A DNA stretch of 64,000 bases, taken from NCBI RefSeq assembly GCF_021730615.1, contig NZ_JAJLMN010000001.1, forward strand, positions 2,553,501 through 2,617,500, given 5' to 3'. The stretch is from Lichenibacterium dinghuense. GTDB lineage: Bacteria > Pseudomonadota > Alphaproteobacteria > Rhizobiales > Beijerinckiaceae. The stretch's first letter is position 1. Every line of letters begins with the position of its first letter. The notes beneath the pieces are model-generated. The model saw only the letters and a list, made by a program, of their open reading frames with translations. It was not told where the DNA came from and ran no database searches. The translations under genes were made by a program, and so were the position numbers. Positions 18,084 to 26,616 of the stretch are shown piece after piece.

Positions 18084-19068
18084 CCTCGCCGATCATCACG
18101 TGACGAAGGTACTCAGCGGAGTCGTCGCCAAGGCGGTCCCACTCCAACTCCGAGCCCGCGATGCCGTTCACCTCACGCCACGCCGGCTTCCGCTCGGCGT
18201 AGATGTAGCCCAGCGCGGCCATCGCGACCGGCCACGCGCGGCGTCGGTGGCCGAGGCACAGCGCCAGCGTCCCAGGTTCCACGCCGTTGGGCGGGGCGGC
18301 CCGAAGCACGGCGGCGGCGAGCGTGGGAGCGTTGAACCGCTCGAGGTTCGCCCGGATGTCCGGCTCGGACGAGCCCGTCAGCAGGGTCAGGGCGAATCGG
18401 TCGGCCGCGTCCTCCTCCTCGTCGCCGCCGCGAGCGAGCGCCGGATCCTCGACGTCGACGAGCGCCGGCACGCCCGCGAGGTGCCCCAGCATGATGTGAC
18501 CGAGCTCGTGCGCGAGCGTGAACGCGACCGGCGCGGGATAGCCCGCGTCGCGCCCGAGCAGGATCGCGTGGCGGCCGTCCACCCCCACGACCATGGCGTG
18601 CATCCTCTTCGCCTCGAGCGGGAACACGCGGAGGTGGGCGACCGGGATGCGCAAGGCCCAGCAGGTCGCGACGAGGGATCCGAGGTCGACGAACGCCGAA
18701 CCTGCCAGGATGGCGGCCCTCAGCGCCTCCGCGCCGAGCGCATCCGTCTGCCCGCCGGGTGCGGCGCGGAGCAACAGGCGACCGACAGACATCCCGAACG
18801 AGGTCAGCGCGGCCCTGTGCTCGTCGTGCTCGACGTCCAGGTTCTTGAAGCGGGCCTCGTCGTTCCAGACGAACTCCACGCGTTCGCCCAGCAACGGCTT
18901 GGGCTGGAGCCCGAGGCGCCGCGCGAGCGCGAACCGCAGTTCCGCGCGGCCGGAAGCGGTGGCGGCGGCCTCCTCCGACCACCAGGACGGCCACGCCGCC
19001 CGGATGGCGGCGCGGCTGATGCCCGCCCTGCGCAATTGGGAAACGAGCGTCTGGTCGTCGTGTGCCAC
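18076..19068 (-). CDS. ImmA/IrrE-type metalloendopeptidase with N-terminal HTH-like region
   Basis: About 330 residues. The zinc motif is TLAHELGHIMLGHLAG (HExxH), followed by EEEDAADRFALTLL, the usual glutamate-rich second part of ImmA/IrrE (COG2856) peptidases. The N-terminal part (LRRAGISRAAIRAAWPSWW, then LARRLGLQPKPLLG) resembles the XRE-like leader of such proteins. The start is uncertain: I use the GTG at 19068 after GGGGGCG. A GTG at 19086 is also possible. These peptidases commonly cleave repressors or antitoxins. Operonic with the PIN gene. Confidence 0.72.
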   Translation of the reverse strand: MAHDDQTLVSQLRRAGISRAAIRAAWPSWWSEEAAATASGRAELRFALARRLGLQPKPLLGERVEFVWNDEARFKNLDVEHDEHRAALTSFGMSVGRLLLRAAPGGQTDALGAEALRAAILAGSAFVDLGSLVATCWALRIPVAHLRVFPLEAKRMHAMVVGVDGRHAILLGRDAGYPAPVAFTLAHELGHIMLGHLAGVPALVDVEDPALARGGDEEEDAADRFALTLLTGSSEPDIRANLERFNAPTLAAAVLRAAPPNGVEPGTLALCLGHRRRAWPVAMAALGYIYAERKPAWREVNGIAGSELEWDRLGDDSAEYLRHVMIGEDA

Positions 19069-19135
19069 CGATCGCCCCCGCGCCACTTCGTACCCCCGGT
19101 CACCGACATGCGGCCGCCCTCGCGGGAGGTCCGCC

Positions 19136-19894
19136 TCAGAAAAGCATCCCGTCCGGCACGCTCCAACGATCCCCCCCGTCACCGCCTCGTATGTCGGAGA
19201 CGGCGGCGCGCCAGTCCCGGGCATTGACGGTCAGGTCCCGCAGCGAGGCCAGGCGCGGCTCGTCGAGCTCCACGGGATCCACGAGGCGCACCCAGTAGCT
19301 GCCGGCCAGCCATGCCGTCACGTTCTCCTCGTAGTCGGGGCATCCATCCCCTGGGCCGGTGCGGCGGAGCAACGCGGTGACCTGGGACGCGCCGACCGGG
19401 GCTCCCGTGCCGCCCGCGTTGCGGAATCCCGTCGGATCGAAGGGCACGCCGCGCCTGAGCGTCAAGGGCGCGTCCGACCGGCACATGAGAGCGCAATGGA
19501 ACCTCTTCGCGCCACCCGTGGCGTCGCCACGGCTGGTCACCAGCACGTGGACGGGAAGAGGGCGTTCCGAACCCCTGACGTCGACATAGCGTCGCCAGGC
19601 GACGGTCCTCGACGGCGCCGAGTCGATCGATTTCGGCGGCGACTTCATGATCGAGAACACCACCTTCACCGGCACCGCCGCACGCGCGAGCTGGCTTATC
19701 GCGGCGGACGGCGAGTTGCCGATCCCCCAGAAGAAGGTGCCGTCGCCCGCGCGGCGCTCGAGGTCCTTGCGAGCGACGATCGTCTCGAGCCCCTCTCCCG
19801 CCTCCGCCTGCATGCGGGACCAACAAACGTAGTCGTCACCCGACCACGCCGCCTTCGGCGATCCTGCGGGTGTTCGTGCGGACGGCATGTTCAT
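19136..19894 (-). CDS. uncharacterised protein, paralogue of the gene at 16722-17303
   Basis: 252 residues. Family unknown. The N-terminal half holds GEGLETIVARKDLERRAG and FFWGIGNSPSAAISQLARA, which align with the plus-strand gene at 16722. The C-terminal part is longer and contains ENVTAWLAGSYWVRLVDP. The start at 19894 is chosen for GGGGGGATC about 8 nt upstream. It is 67 nt upstream of the ImmA-like gene on the same strand and may be the first gene of that operon. Confidence 0.65.
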   Translation of the reverse strand: MNMPSARTPAGSPKAAWSGDDYVCWSRMQAEAGEGLETIVARKDLERRAGDGTFFWGIGNSPSAAISQLARAAVPVKVVFSIMKSPPKSIDSAPSRTVAWRRYVDVRGSERPLPVHVLVTSRGDATGGAKRFHCALMCRSDAPLTLRRGVPFDPTGFRNAGGTGAPVGASQVTALLRRTGPGDGCPDYEENVTAWLAGSYWVRLVDPVELDEPRLASLRDLTVNARDWRAAVSDIRGGDGGDRWSVPDGMLF

Positions 19895-20473
19895 GCCCAC
19901 GATCCCCCCCTCGACGCATCGATCATCGCACCCTGCCGTTCAACCCTCAACTATTCCCTATGCTGGATCCAGTCACCCGGAACGCGGCTCGCCGAACTCG
20001 GAGGTATGGTGAATCTCATCCCCGGCGTCGCCCGAAGACGATGGTCGCCGACGACTCCGCGGACCGAGACCGATCCATCACGCGCCGGACATCCGCATGG
20101 TCCGCATCGCGCCGGGCTCGGACGTGCGCTCGCGCCGGGGCTCGGAGCCTCTGATGTCCGCGTTCGATGGACGGGCGACCAGGACCAATCGAGGCCGAGG
20201 GGAGGAGGGCGTCTGGCCGCGCGGACCCACGAGCTGATCGTCGACATGCGCCGCCAATGGGTCGTCCTCGACGGGCGCACCGAGTCCTTCGATGCCGAGT
20301 TCGCCGTAGCCGCCAAGGCGCGGGACGGGGCGAAGCGCCTGCCGTCCCTCTCCGGCATCGGCGCGCCGGACGCCACGGCCCAGGTGGCGGCCTCGGCGAC
20401 GTGGGCACCTTCGCTGGGGGATGGGACCTCGCGGCTTGGCTCGGCCCCGTGCCGCGACGGGTGCGGAGCCCGT
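19895..20473. other. no supported gene
   Basis: About 580 nt between two minus-strand genes. All open frames have shadow-like composition. It should hold the promoter for the 19136-19894 gene and the end of the ubiquitin-like operon. I see no clear terminator with a T-run. Confidence 0.35.
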
Positions 20474-22048
20474 TCACCCCGCGACGAACATTGGCTCCTC
20501 GTCGGCGCGCGCTCCGGGGCGAGACCATTTCGCCCAATGCGCCGACGCGAAGTCCGGGTCGTGGCACAAGCATCGGTTCGACGGGTGCCTGCCCGCCGGT
20601 TCGTTGAGGTGACGACCGAGTGGCCGCAGCAGGTTGATCTTCGTCAAGGGCGCGATCGGACCCGTACGGATCGACCCGGCGTCGGCGACGATCTCGGCCG
20701 CGAGCAGCACTCCGGCGAGGGCGGATTGGAAGGCCATCGGCACGGCGGCTGCGCCGCGGTCGCCGCCCCGCGAGGCGCCGAAATGGTGCGTGCCGCAGAC
20801 CGCCTTGGCGTAGAACGACGCGAGCGGCTCGCCCTGGAACGGCCTGAGCTTCTCGATGTCCACCCCCGAGGCGGTCGCGATCCGCGCGAGGAGGGCATGG
20901 TCGACCCTCGAACCGAGATGGAGCAGGGATCGGACCTCCGACTCCGGCAGGCCGATGGCGCCGGCGACGTTCTCCGAGAGGCTCGGGACGCCCCGATCGG
21001 GAAGATAGAGGCAGGCCAGGCAGGGCCCGACCCCGAAGTCGTGCCGCGAAACCCCGAGGTCGCCCGGCTGCGTCCACGCGTTCAGGATGCGGCGCGGCAG
21101 CGAGGCCTGGACCGCGATTCTGTCCTCCGCCGTGTCCAGGGCGACGGCGACCCTGTCCAGATCCCAGGATCCACGCCCCGCCAAGTACCGTCCCCAGGTC
21201 AGCGGATGACCGATGAATTCGATCGACGTGCCCTCGAACATCCGGGCGACCGACGCGGTCTTTGGGCGCCTCTTGGCTTGGTCGCCTTGTGTGGAACCGA
21301 CGTAGCGCTGGAGATTGGAGAGTTCGATGGTTTGATGGTCGACGCCGTGCAAGTCTCCGCGCAGCGCCGGCGCGCGGGCCAGCGTCCAGGCCGTGGCGCG
21401 CCCGATCGCGCCGAGGCCGACGAGGTGCGTCCCGGACAGATCGATGCCAACCGGCAGGCGAACCGGCGCCGACGAGCGGCCCGGGACGCCATGGAGCACG
21501 TCGAGCTCGACCGGCACATCGGGTCGTCCGTCCGGCAGGTGGTCGGAGAAGATCGCGCGGAACGCGGCCGCCACGGCGAGACAGGCGGCCGCCGCGGCGC
21601 CGAAGGGATTGTCCGAGTCGGCGCCGGCCACCGGCGCCCCCGGATTCAACAGCGCGGTCCACCCCTCCGAGCCGGCGAACACGCCCCGGCAATAACCCGG
21701 AGGTGCCGTCGCACCCACCACGATGCGAAAGGCCACGCGGTCGCGGCGCGGCCGGAGGTCGATGTCGCGGTGGATGGCCTTGGCCGTGCGGGCTAGATCG
21801 TCCGCGAGTGCGGCCGTCCCCAGCCCATCGTCGAGCGGGGTCAACGCGAGGCCGGGGTAGAGACGGACGAGCAGGTCCGCGGCCAAAGCCAGGGTCACGC
21901 GTCCCTCGCCCGAGGCGGCCGCCACGCGGTCGAAGGCGAGTTCGACGGCGGTCCTGGAGAGCCTCGCCCGCAGCGCGCCGGCATCGGCGCCGGCGAGGAC
22001 CTCGGTGACGGCGGTCAGGCTCCTGCCGAAGAAGTTCGCGAGCCTCAT
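20474..22048 (-). CDS. ThiF-family E1-like adenylyltransferase of a bacterial ubiquitin-like system
   Basis: A 524-residue E1-like enzyme. The N-terminal ~190 residues form a separate domain with DNPFGAAAAACLAVAAAFRAIF, seen in E1s of bacterial ubiquitin-like operons. The ThiF module has HLVGLGAIGRATAW (ATP loop, about residue 209), GVDHQTIELSNLQRY (acidic residue and N..R) and AKRRPKTASV (catalytic Lys). A CLAC pair and a terminal CLCHDPDFASAHWAKW follow. It should adenylate the modifier's C-terminus. It starts inside the JAB stop (ATGA) with GGGAGGAT upstream. Confidence 0.85.
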   Translation of the reverse strand: MRLANFFGRSLTAVTEVLAGADAGALRARLSRTAVELAFDRVAAASGEGRVTLALAADLLVRLYPGLALTPLDDGLGTAALADDLARTAKAIHRDIDLRPRRDRVAFRIVVGATAPPGYCRGVFAGSEGWTALLNPGAPVAGADSDNPFGAAAAACLAVAAAFRAIFSDHLPDGRPDVPVELDVLHGVPGRSSAPVRLPVGIDLSGTHLVGLGAIGRATAWTLARAPALRGDLHGVDHQTIELSNLQRYVGSTQGDQAKRRPKTASVARMFEGTSIEFIGHPLTWGRYLAGRGSWDLDRVAVALDTAEDRIAVQASLPRRILNAWTQPGDLGVSRHDFGVGPCLACLYLPDRGVPSLSENVAGAIGLPESEVRSLLHLGSRVDHALLARIATASGVDIEKLRPFQGEPLASFYAKAVCGTHHFGASRGGDRGAAAVPMAFQSALAGVLLAAEIVADAGSIRTGPIAPLTKINLLRPLGRHLNEPAGRHPSNRCLCHDPDFASAHWAKWSRPGARADEEPMFVAG

Positions 22049-22605
22049 GCCGGATCCTCCCGCAACGAGATCAACCCGGCCGCCCGGCGTGCGCCGACCT
22101 CGCGCCACCCCCCGTCCGACGACAGCCGGAGGACCGCGCACTCGCCGACGGCGAAGGGACGCACGGCGAAGTCGGGCACCACGAGCGAGAGGCCGCCCGG
22201 GGAGGTCACGATCGCGTATCGGTCGTCCATCTCGGAATGGTAGGCCCGCCCGGGGTGCGAGTGGACCTGGGCGAACAGGCGCTCGCCCCTCTTGAACGTC
22301 TCGACGTTAAGACGGTGGAGTTCGTCGCCGTCGACGACGACGCAAACCCCGTCCGACGTGCGGATGCCACGCTGCCGCGGGGCGGTCGCGGTCCGGACCA
22401 GGAACCTCGAGCCGTCCTGGACGCCGCTCCAGGCCACCAGCCCCTCGTTTCCCGCCACCCCGGCCGCGCGCAGCGCCGCCTGGGTTCGGTCCGCCAGGGC
22501 AGGGGGCACGATCACCTCGGTGACCGCCTCGAAACCTCGCCTTCCCAGCGGCCCACCCTCGCCGGGCGCCCCGGCGTCCCCGAGCAGCTTGCCGAGCCAG
22601 CTCAT
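22045..22605 (-). CDS. JAB/JAMM metallopeptidase of the ubiquitin-like system
   Basis: A 186-residue JAMM isopeptidase-like protein with an intact zinc motif: E54 in NEGLVAWSG, then H115-S-H117 with S124 and D127 in HSHPGRAYHSEMDD. Prokaryotic JABs trim or remove ubiquitin-like modifiers. Here the modifier sits inside a larger protein, so cleavage by this enzyme may be needed to expose a usable C-terminus (inference). It starts in the stop codon of the ubiquitin-like gene (ATGA) without a good ribosome site, so it is probably translationally coupled. Confidence 0.85.
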   Translation of the reverse strand: MSWLGKLLGDAGAPGEGGPLGRRGFEAVTEVIVPPALADRTQAALRAAGVAGNEGLVAWSGVQDGSRFLVRTATAPRQRGIRTSDGVCVVVDGDELHRLNVETFKRGERLFAQVHSHPGRAYHSEMDDRYAIVTSPGGLSLVVPDFAVRPFAVGECAVLRLSSDGGWREVGARRAAGLISLREDPA

Positions 22606-23690
22606 GGATCGGGCGTCGCGATCGCGGGGCCGACCTGGAAACCCACCACCTTGGAGGATCCGTACTGGAAGAGGATGTCGATGATCCGCGACAGCGTGCC
22701 CTCGCCCTTCCCGCGGTGGAGAAGCCAGCTGTCGCCGTCGTGGGCGGGATGCTGGTGATATTCCCTCACGCCCGGATGGCACAGGAACGGCACCTCGTCC
22801 GGGCGATGCCACTGCATGAACCGGCCGACCTCCATCACCGCCGGATCCGTCGGCGCGCGGGTCGCGGGCGGCTGGAGCCGCAGCAGCTGCGCATGGGGCG
22901 GAAGCTCGTTGGCCCGGTACGGCACCTCGGTGATCGGGTCCACGATGCGCACCGAGGGGGCCCAAAGGTCGTAGTTCCGGAAGTCCACCACGGCGCCGAA
23001 GGCGACGAGGCGGAGGGGACCGGTGTTGGGCGCCGCGAAGGCGAGGACGACGCGCGGGTACTCCGCCCGGATCAGCCAGACGCCCCGTCGTCCGTTCGCC
23101 GCGGCGACGGCGCCGAAGGCGGCGACCTCGCGGTCGAACTTCGCGCGGGACACCGCGGGATCGACGAGCGCCTCGACGTCCGCTTCGCCGGCGGCGCCGG
23201 CCTTGAGCGACAGGAACAAGGTCGCGCCGTCCTGGATTCCCGCGGCCTCGACGGTCAGGGCGAGGTCCAGCACGACGCCGGCCTCCGTCTTGAGCTGCCA
23301 TTCGTCGTCGGCGCGCCCGACGGGCTTCGCCCGTTCCAGGACACCGTCGACCAAAGCCGACAGCAGTTCGGAAGGGACGGCCTCCACCGCGATCGGCTCG
23401 CTGTTCACCACCACGACGAGCGCCAAGGGCTGCGGGCGCCGGTGGTGCCGGGGTCGCAGGTGGAAGCGGGTGACCTCGTCGGCGGAGAGGTCGACGTGCT
23501 CGTGCTTGTCGAGCGAGGCGCGGGCGTCGCCGTCCAACTCCACCTCGAGCACCCACTCGTGCGGCGACTTGCCGGCGAGGTCGAACAACTCGATCGCCGG
23601 GATCCGGCGATGGAACACCTCGTGCGCGTCACCGTCGATCGACAGCCGCCAGACGTCGCTCTCGTCGCGACCCTCAACCCTCGCGTCCAT
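22602..23690 (-). CDS. tandem ubiquitin-like domains fused to a C-E-H-H metal-binding/E2-like domain
   Basis: 362 residues. Residues ~1-85 and ~88-185 both look like beta-grasp (multiubiquitin, PF14452-like) repeats; the second ends QDGATLFLSLKAG. The C-terminal ~170 residues contain PFLCHPGVREYHQHPAHDG, giving C304, E310, H312 and H314. That matches the spacing idea of the predicted Metal_CEHH domain of bacterial ubiquitin-system operons, and C304 could alternatively be an E2-type cysteine. TAGGAGG lies 5 nt before the ATG, so expression should be strong. First gene of the operon, with a canonical promoter at 23760-23788. Confidence 0.78.
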   Translation of the reverse strand: MDARVEGRDESDVWRLSIDGDAHEVFHRRIPAIELFDLAGKSPHEWVLEVELDGDARASLDKHEHVDLSADEVTRFHLRPRHHRRPQPLALVVVVNSEPIAVEAVPSELLSALVDGVLERAKPVGRADDEWQLKTEAGVVLDLALTVEAAGIQDGATLFLSLKAGAAGEADVEALVDPAVSRAKFDREVAAFGAVAAANGRRGVWLIRAEYPRVVLAFAAPNTGPLRLVAFGAVVDFRNYDLWAPSVRIVDPITEVPYRANELPPHAQLLRLQPPATRAPTDPAVMEVGRFMQWHRPDEVPFLCHPGVREYHQHPAHDGDSWLLHRGKGEGTLSRIIDILFQYGSSKVVGFQVGPAIATPDP

Positions 23691-23759
23691 GGAAACCTCC
23701 TATCGCGCTTGCTCCGCCAGGCCCGCACCCCGTTGTCGGCCCGCTGCATCCGTCGATAG

Positions 23760-23811
23760 GATATAGGAGAGATCGTCGGTCTCGTCAAGTTTCTGTACGC
23801 ACTAGTGGTAC
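23760..23811. promoter_or_regulatory. promoter of the ubiquitin-like operon with adjacent palindromic operator
   Basis: On the minus strand TTGACG (23783-23788) and TATATC (23760-23765) are 17 nt apart, an almost ideal sigma-70 promoter and rare for this genome. Directly upstream is the palindrome GTACGCACTAGTGGTAC (23795-23811; core CACTAGTG perfect). It lies between the operon and the divergent WYL gene, where WYL-type repressors bind. Confidence 0.65.
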
Positions 23812-23838
23812 TTATGTGCAATTTCTGGGAGGATCCCC

Positions 23839-24759
23839 ATGGAGGAAGAGAAGGGTCGAACGAGGTGGGGCGTCCAGCGTCGGCTCGAGTTCATCGACTT
23901 CAGGCTGTTCTGGAACGGGGTCATAAACCGGTCCGACCTCGTGACGACCTTCGGCATATCGACCGCGCAGGCCTCCGCCGACCTCTCGCAGTACGAGGAC
24001 CTCGCGCCTTCGAACATGGCGTACGACCGGGTCTCCAAGCTCTATCGACGGACCGCGGCCTTCGCGCCCCTGTTCGTCGGCGACACGATGGAGCGCTACC
24101 TCCTCCAACTCGTGGCGGTGAGGAACGAATGGCTCGACCTCCAACACACCTGGTTCGACGCGCCGCCGACCATGCCGCTCGAGGTGGTGACGCTCGGGCG
24201 GCACCGGATCCGGCCCTCGTTCCTCCTGCAGGTCCTCGACGCGGTGCGCGATGGTTGCGAGCTCGAGGTCAGCTACGCGTCGCTCACGGGCTCGCGCGAG
24301 CAGGCGCGCGTCGTCCGCCCGCACGCGATCTTCGAATGGGGCGGCCGTTGGTACATGCGGGCCTGGTCCCGGGGTCACGACGATTTCAGGGACTACAACA
24401 TCAACCGGATCTTTCAGATTAGCGGCAAGGGTCCGGCGCAGGTCGACGTGTCGCTGGACTACGAATGGACGCACAGGATCAACCTGGTGATCGTGCCGAA
24501 TCCCATGTTGCCGCCGGAGCGCTGGGCGGCGGTGGCCGCGCAGCACGGGATGGAGGACGGGCGGCTCGTTCGATCGTGCCGCCTCAGCCTGAGCTTCTAC
24601 CTGATGTCGGAGCACAACCTCGACGTCGAGACGGGCGTCCTCAAACCGGAGAAACAGCAGATCGTGCTGCAGAACCGGGACGAGGTCGAGGCCGCGCGGA
24701 GCTCGATGCGCAAGATGGCCGCGCAGGCCCTCTCCCGCGCCCGGAACGTCGGACGGTAA
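23839..24759 (+). CDS. WYL-domain transcriptional regulator (CapW/BrxR-like)
   Basis: 306 residues: N-terminal winged helix (LEFIDFRLFWNGVINRSDL, then TTFGISTAQASADLSQYE, residues ~10-60), a WYL domain (~130-210, with ELEVSYASLTG and HAIFEWGGRWYMRAWS) and a WCX-like tail. This matches CapW/BrxR regulators that repress CBASS, BREX and other defence operons and release them on a ligand signal. GGGAGG precedes the ATG at 23839. It is divergent from the ubiquitin-like operon, which it probably controls through the palindrome at 23795-23811. Confidence 0.85.
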   Translation: MEEEKGRTRWGVQRRLEFIDFRLFWNGVINRSDLVTTFGISTAQASADLSQYEDLAPSNMAYDRVSKLYRRTAAFAPLFVGDTMERYLLQLVAVRNEWLDLQHTWFDAPPTMPLEVVTLGRHRIRPSFLLQVLDAVRDGCELEVSYASLTGSREQARVVRPHAIFEWGGRWYMRAWSRGHDDFRDYNINRIFQISGKGPAQVDVSLDYEWTHRINLVIVPNPMLPPERWAAVAAQHGMEDGRLVRSCRLSLSFYLMSEHNLDVETGVLKPEKQQIVLQNRDEVEAARSSMRKMAAQALSRARNVGR

Positions 24760-24770
24760 GGGGCGCCGGC

Positions 24771-25481
24771 GTGCCCCCCGCGATGGTCGGTGCGGTGGCG
24801 GGCACGGCGAGGGCGGTCCTCCTGTTCGGCAGCCACGCCCGGCGGGAGGCGTCGGCGGGCTCGGACGTCGACGTGCTGGTCGTCGACGACGGCGACGCCA
24901 TCCGGCACGTCACGAGCGGGCACGTGTCGGTGTTCCACTATCCATGGTCGACGCTGCTGAAGGGCGCCGGCGCGGGCGACCTGTTTGTGTGCCACGTCGC
25001 GTTCGAGGCCATGGCCCTGGTCGACCCCGAGGACCTGCTGTCGAGCCTGCGTGCGGCCTTCGCGTTCCGGAAGGACTATGCGGACGATATCGAGCGGGCC
25101 AGGGATCTCGGCTGGTTCCTCGTCCGACACGGCGCCGTCCTGGATGGTTCGATGGTGGCGAGGAGGGCCGTCTGGTGCGTCAGGACGATCCTGATCGCCC
25201 GCTCGGCCGAGGATCGGCGTCCCGTGTTCTCGCCCGCGACCCTCGCCGAGCGCACCGAGTCGGCGGCCGGCCGCGCGATGCTGCGCCATCGCCACGCGAG
25301 GGTCGCGTATTCGACGACCCGTCGCCGTCTCCGGGCCTTCCTCGAGGGCGAGGTCGGGGCGGAGCGGATCCATCGCCGGGGAAGCGTCGACGACTTCGTC
25401 GCCCGGTTCCAGGCGACGGGCAACGAGACCGCGTTGAGCACGGTCGTCAAGCTGCGGGAAGACCCCGAAAGGTACGCTTGA
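24771..25481 (+). CDS. nucleotidyltransferase-domain (MNT-like) protein
   Basis: 236 residues. LLFGSHARREASAGSDVDVLV is the GS-x10-DxD motif of the pol-beta nucleotidyltransferase superfamily (minimal nucleotidyltransferases). The helical C-terminal half (about 100-200) could be a HEPN-like partner domain as in kanamycin-nucleotidyltransferase-type proteins. GTG at 24771 with AAGGGG 7 nt upstream. The ATG at 24783 is the alternative. It is 11 nt after the WYL gene, so it is co-transcribed. MNTs modify toxins or small molecules. The target here is unknown. Confidence 0.75.
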   Translation: MPPAMVGAVAGTARAVLLFGSHARREASAGSDVDVLVVDDGDAIRHVTSGHVSVFHYPWSTLLKGAGAGDLFVCHVAFEAMALVDPEDLLSSLRAAFAFRKDYADDIERARDLGWFLVRHGAVLDGSMVARRAVWCVRTILIARSAEDRRPVFSPATLAERTESAAGRAMLRHRHARVAYSTTRRRLRAFLEGEVGAERIHRRGSVDDFVARFQATGNETALSTVVKLREDPERYA

Positions 25482-25527
25482 CCGACCCGGTGATGGCGCG
25501 TGGTCGCGATTGGAAGGAACGGTCGGT

Positions 25528-26616
25528 ATGCCGAAACTCGACCTCATCGCGACCGCCGAGGACCTCCTGATGGAGCGCGCGACGGGGTATGGCGTGGGTG
25601 GGCAAGTCCGTGAGCTCCTCGGCTCGTCCAGCGTCGGATCGCCGGATCACGCCTTCATCCGCGCCTCGATCGGGGCCGTGCTCGACGCCACGCTCATGTC
25701 GGGAGCCGGCGGCCTCGGGGAGGAGCACCAGACCGCGGCCTTCATGGGGCACCTCGGCACGAACCTGAGGTGGTGGCTGCTGGCCCACCTGTGCTCCGGG
25801 CACGCCCCGGAGGAGTTCCGCGTTCCCGAGATCTCCTGGGCGCACCAACCCAGAGACGTCGAGAGGCGGTTCGGCGCGGACTTCGGCATCGTCGTTCGGC
25901 GGCCCGACGAGAGTATGGCCGGGAAGGACCTCTGTCGCCTGAGCCTGTTCCAGGCGAAGTTGAGCCAAGATGCGGGCGATGGCCGCCCGACGATCCAAGT
26001 CGGTTACAAACCGAGGGACGCGGTCGCGGATCCTGATTATCTCAAATACGTCAGGTGCTGCAGGAAGTACGAACGATGGTTGGTCGGTGGTCCCGATCCC
26101 TGGGATCTCATGGCGATGAAGGCCGTCATCGAGCGACCATCATACCAGATCGAAACGCTGCTGAGAACTTACCTCAAGGGACTTGAGAGCGCCATCGAAC
26201 CTGGGGCGTGGTGCCACTATATCGCTTGGCCGGGGCCGACGGACGCCTGGGGTGGACCGCCGTACTGCCCCAAGGCAGTTCCCGTGATGCAGGTCGCCGA
26301 GGAGCATCTCAGGAGGAGGGACCTGACACCGATGCCGTTCCCCATCCCTCGGAAGGCGAGGACGCTGATCGGCGCGGTCGCCGCGACCTTGACGGGGAAA
26401 GGCGACGACGCTTTCATCCTGGTGCCCTTCGGTGCCCTCCAGGACGTCCTGGAGCACTTGGCGACGAACCTCCCGGAGATGCACTTGACGATGGTGGACG
26501 CCGTCGGCGACGACGCGTTGCGCGCGACGCTCGAAGGGAAAGGGTGGTTCGTCCGAACCAGCACACCTCATTCGGAAAGCCCGAACCCGCCAGGCCCGTC
26601 TCCCGCCTCGACGTGA
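25528..26616 (+). CDS. uncharacterised protein with PD-(D/E)xK-nuclease-like motif
   Basis: 362 residues, family not recognised. EEHQTAAFMGHLGTNL (E65/E66), then FGADFGIVV (D118), then LSLFQAKL (Q142-x-K144) fit the E-D-(E/Q)xK layout of PD-(D/E)xK nucleases such as restriction enzymes. The C-terminal half has no clear motif. ATG at 25528 with GGAAGGA upstream. It is 46 nt after the nucleotidyltransferase gene in the same direction. A DNA-cleaving effector is plausible but inferred. Confidence 0.6.
   Translation: MPKLDLIATAEDLLMERATGYGVGGQVRELLGSSSVGSPDHAFIRASIGAVLDATLMSGAGGLGEEHQTAAFMGHLGTNLRWWLLAHLCSGHAPEEFRVPEISWAHQPRDVERRFGADFGIVVRRPDESMAGKDLCRLSLFQAKLSQDAGDGRPTIQVGYKPRDAVADPDYLKYVRCCRKYERWLVGGPDPWDLMAMKAVIERPSYQIETLLRTYLKGLESAIEPGAWCHYIAWPGPTDAWGGPPYCPKAVPVMQVAEEHLRRRDLTPMPFPIPRKARTLIGAVAATLTGKGDDAFILVPFGALQDVLEHLATNLPEMHLTMVDAVGDDALRATLEGKGWFVRTSTPHSESPNPPGPSPAST

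Noticed and set aside
18593-21796. A 1067-codon plus-strand frame across the island
   Set aside because: It is antisense to the ImmA-like, unknown and E1 genes, whose motifs are intact on the minus strand.
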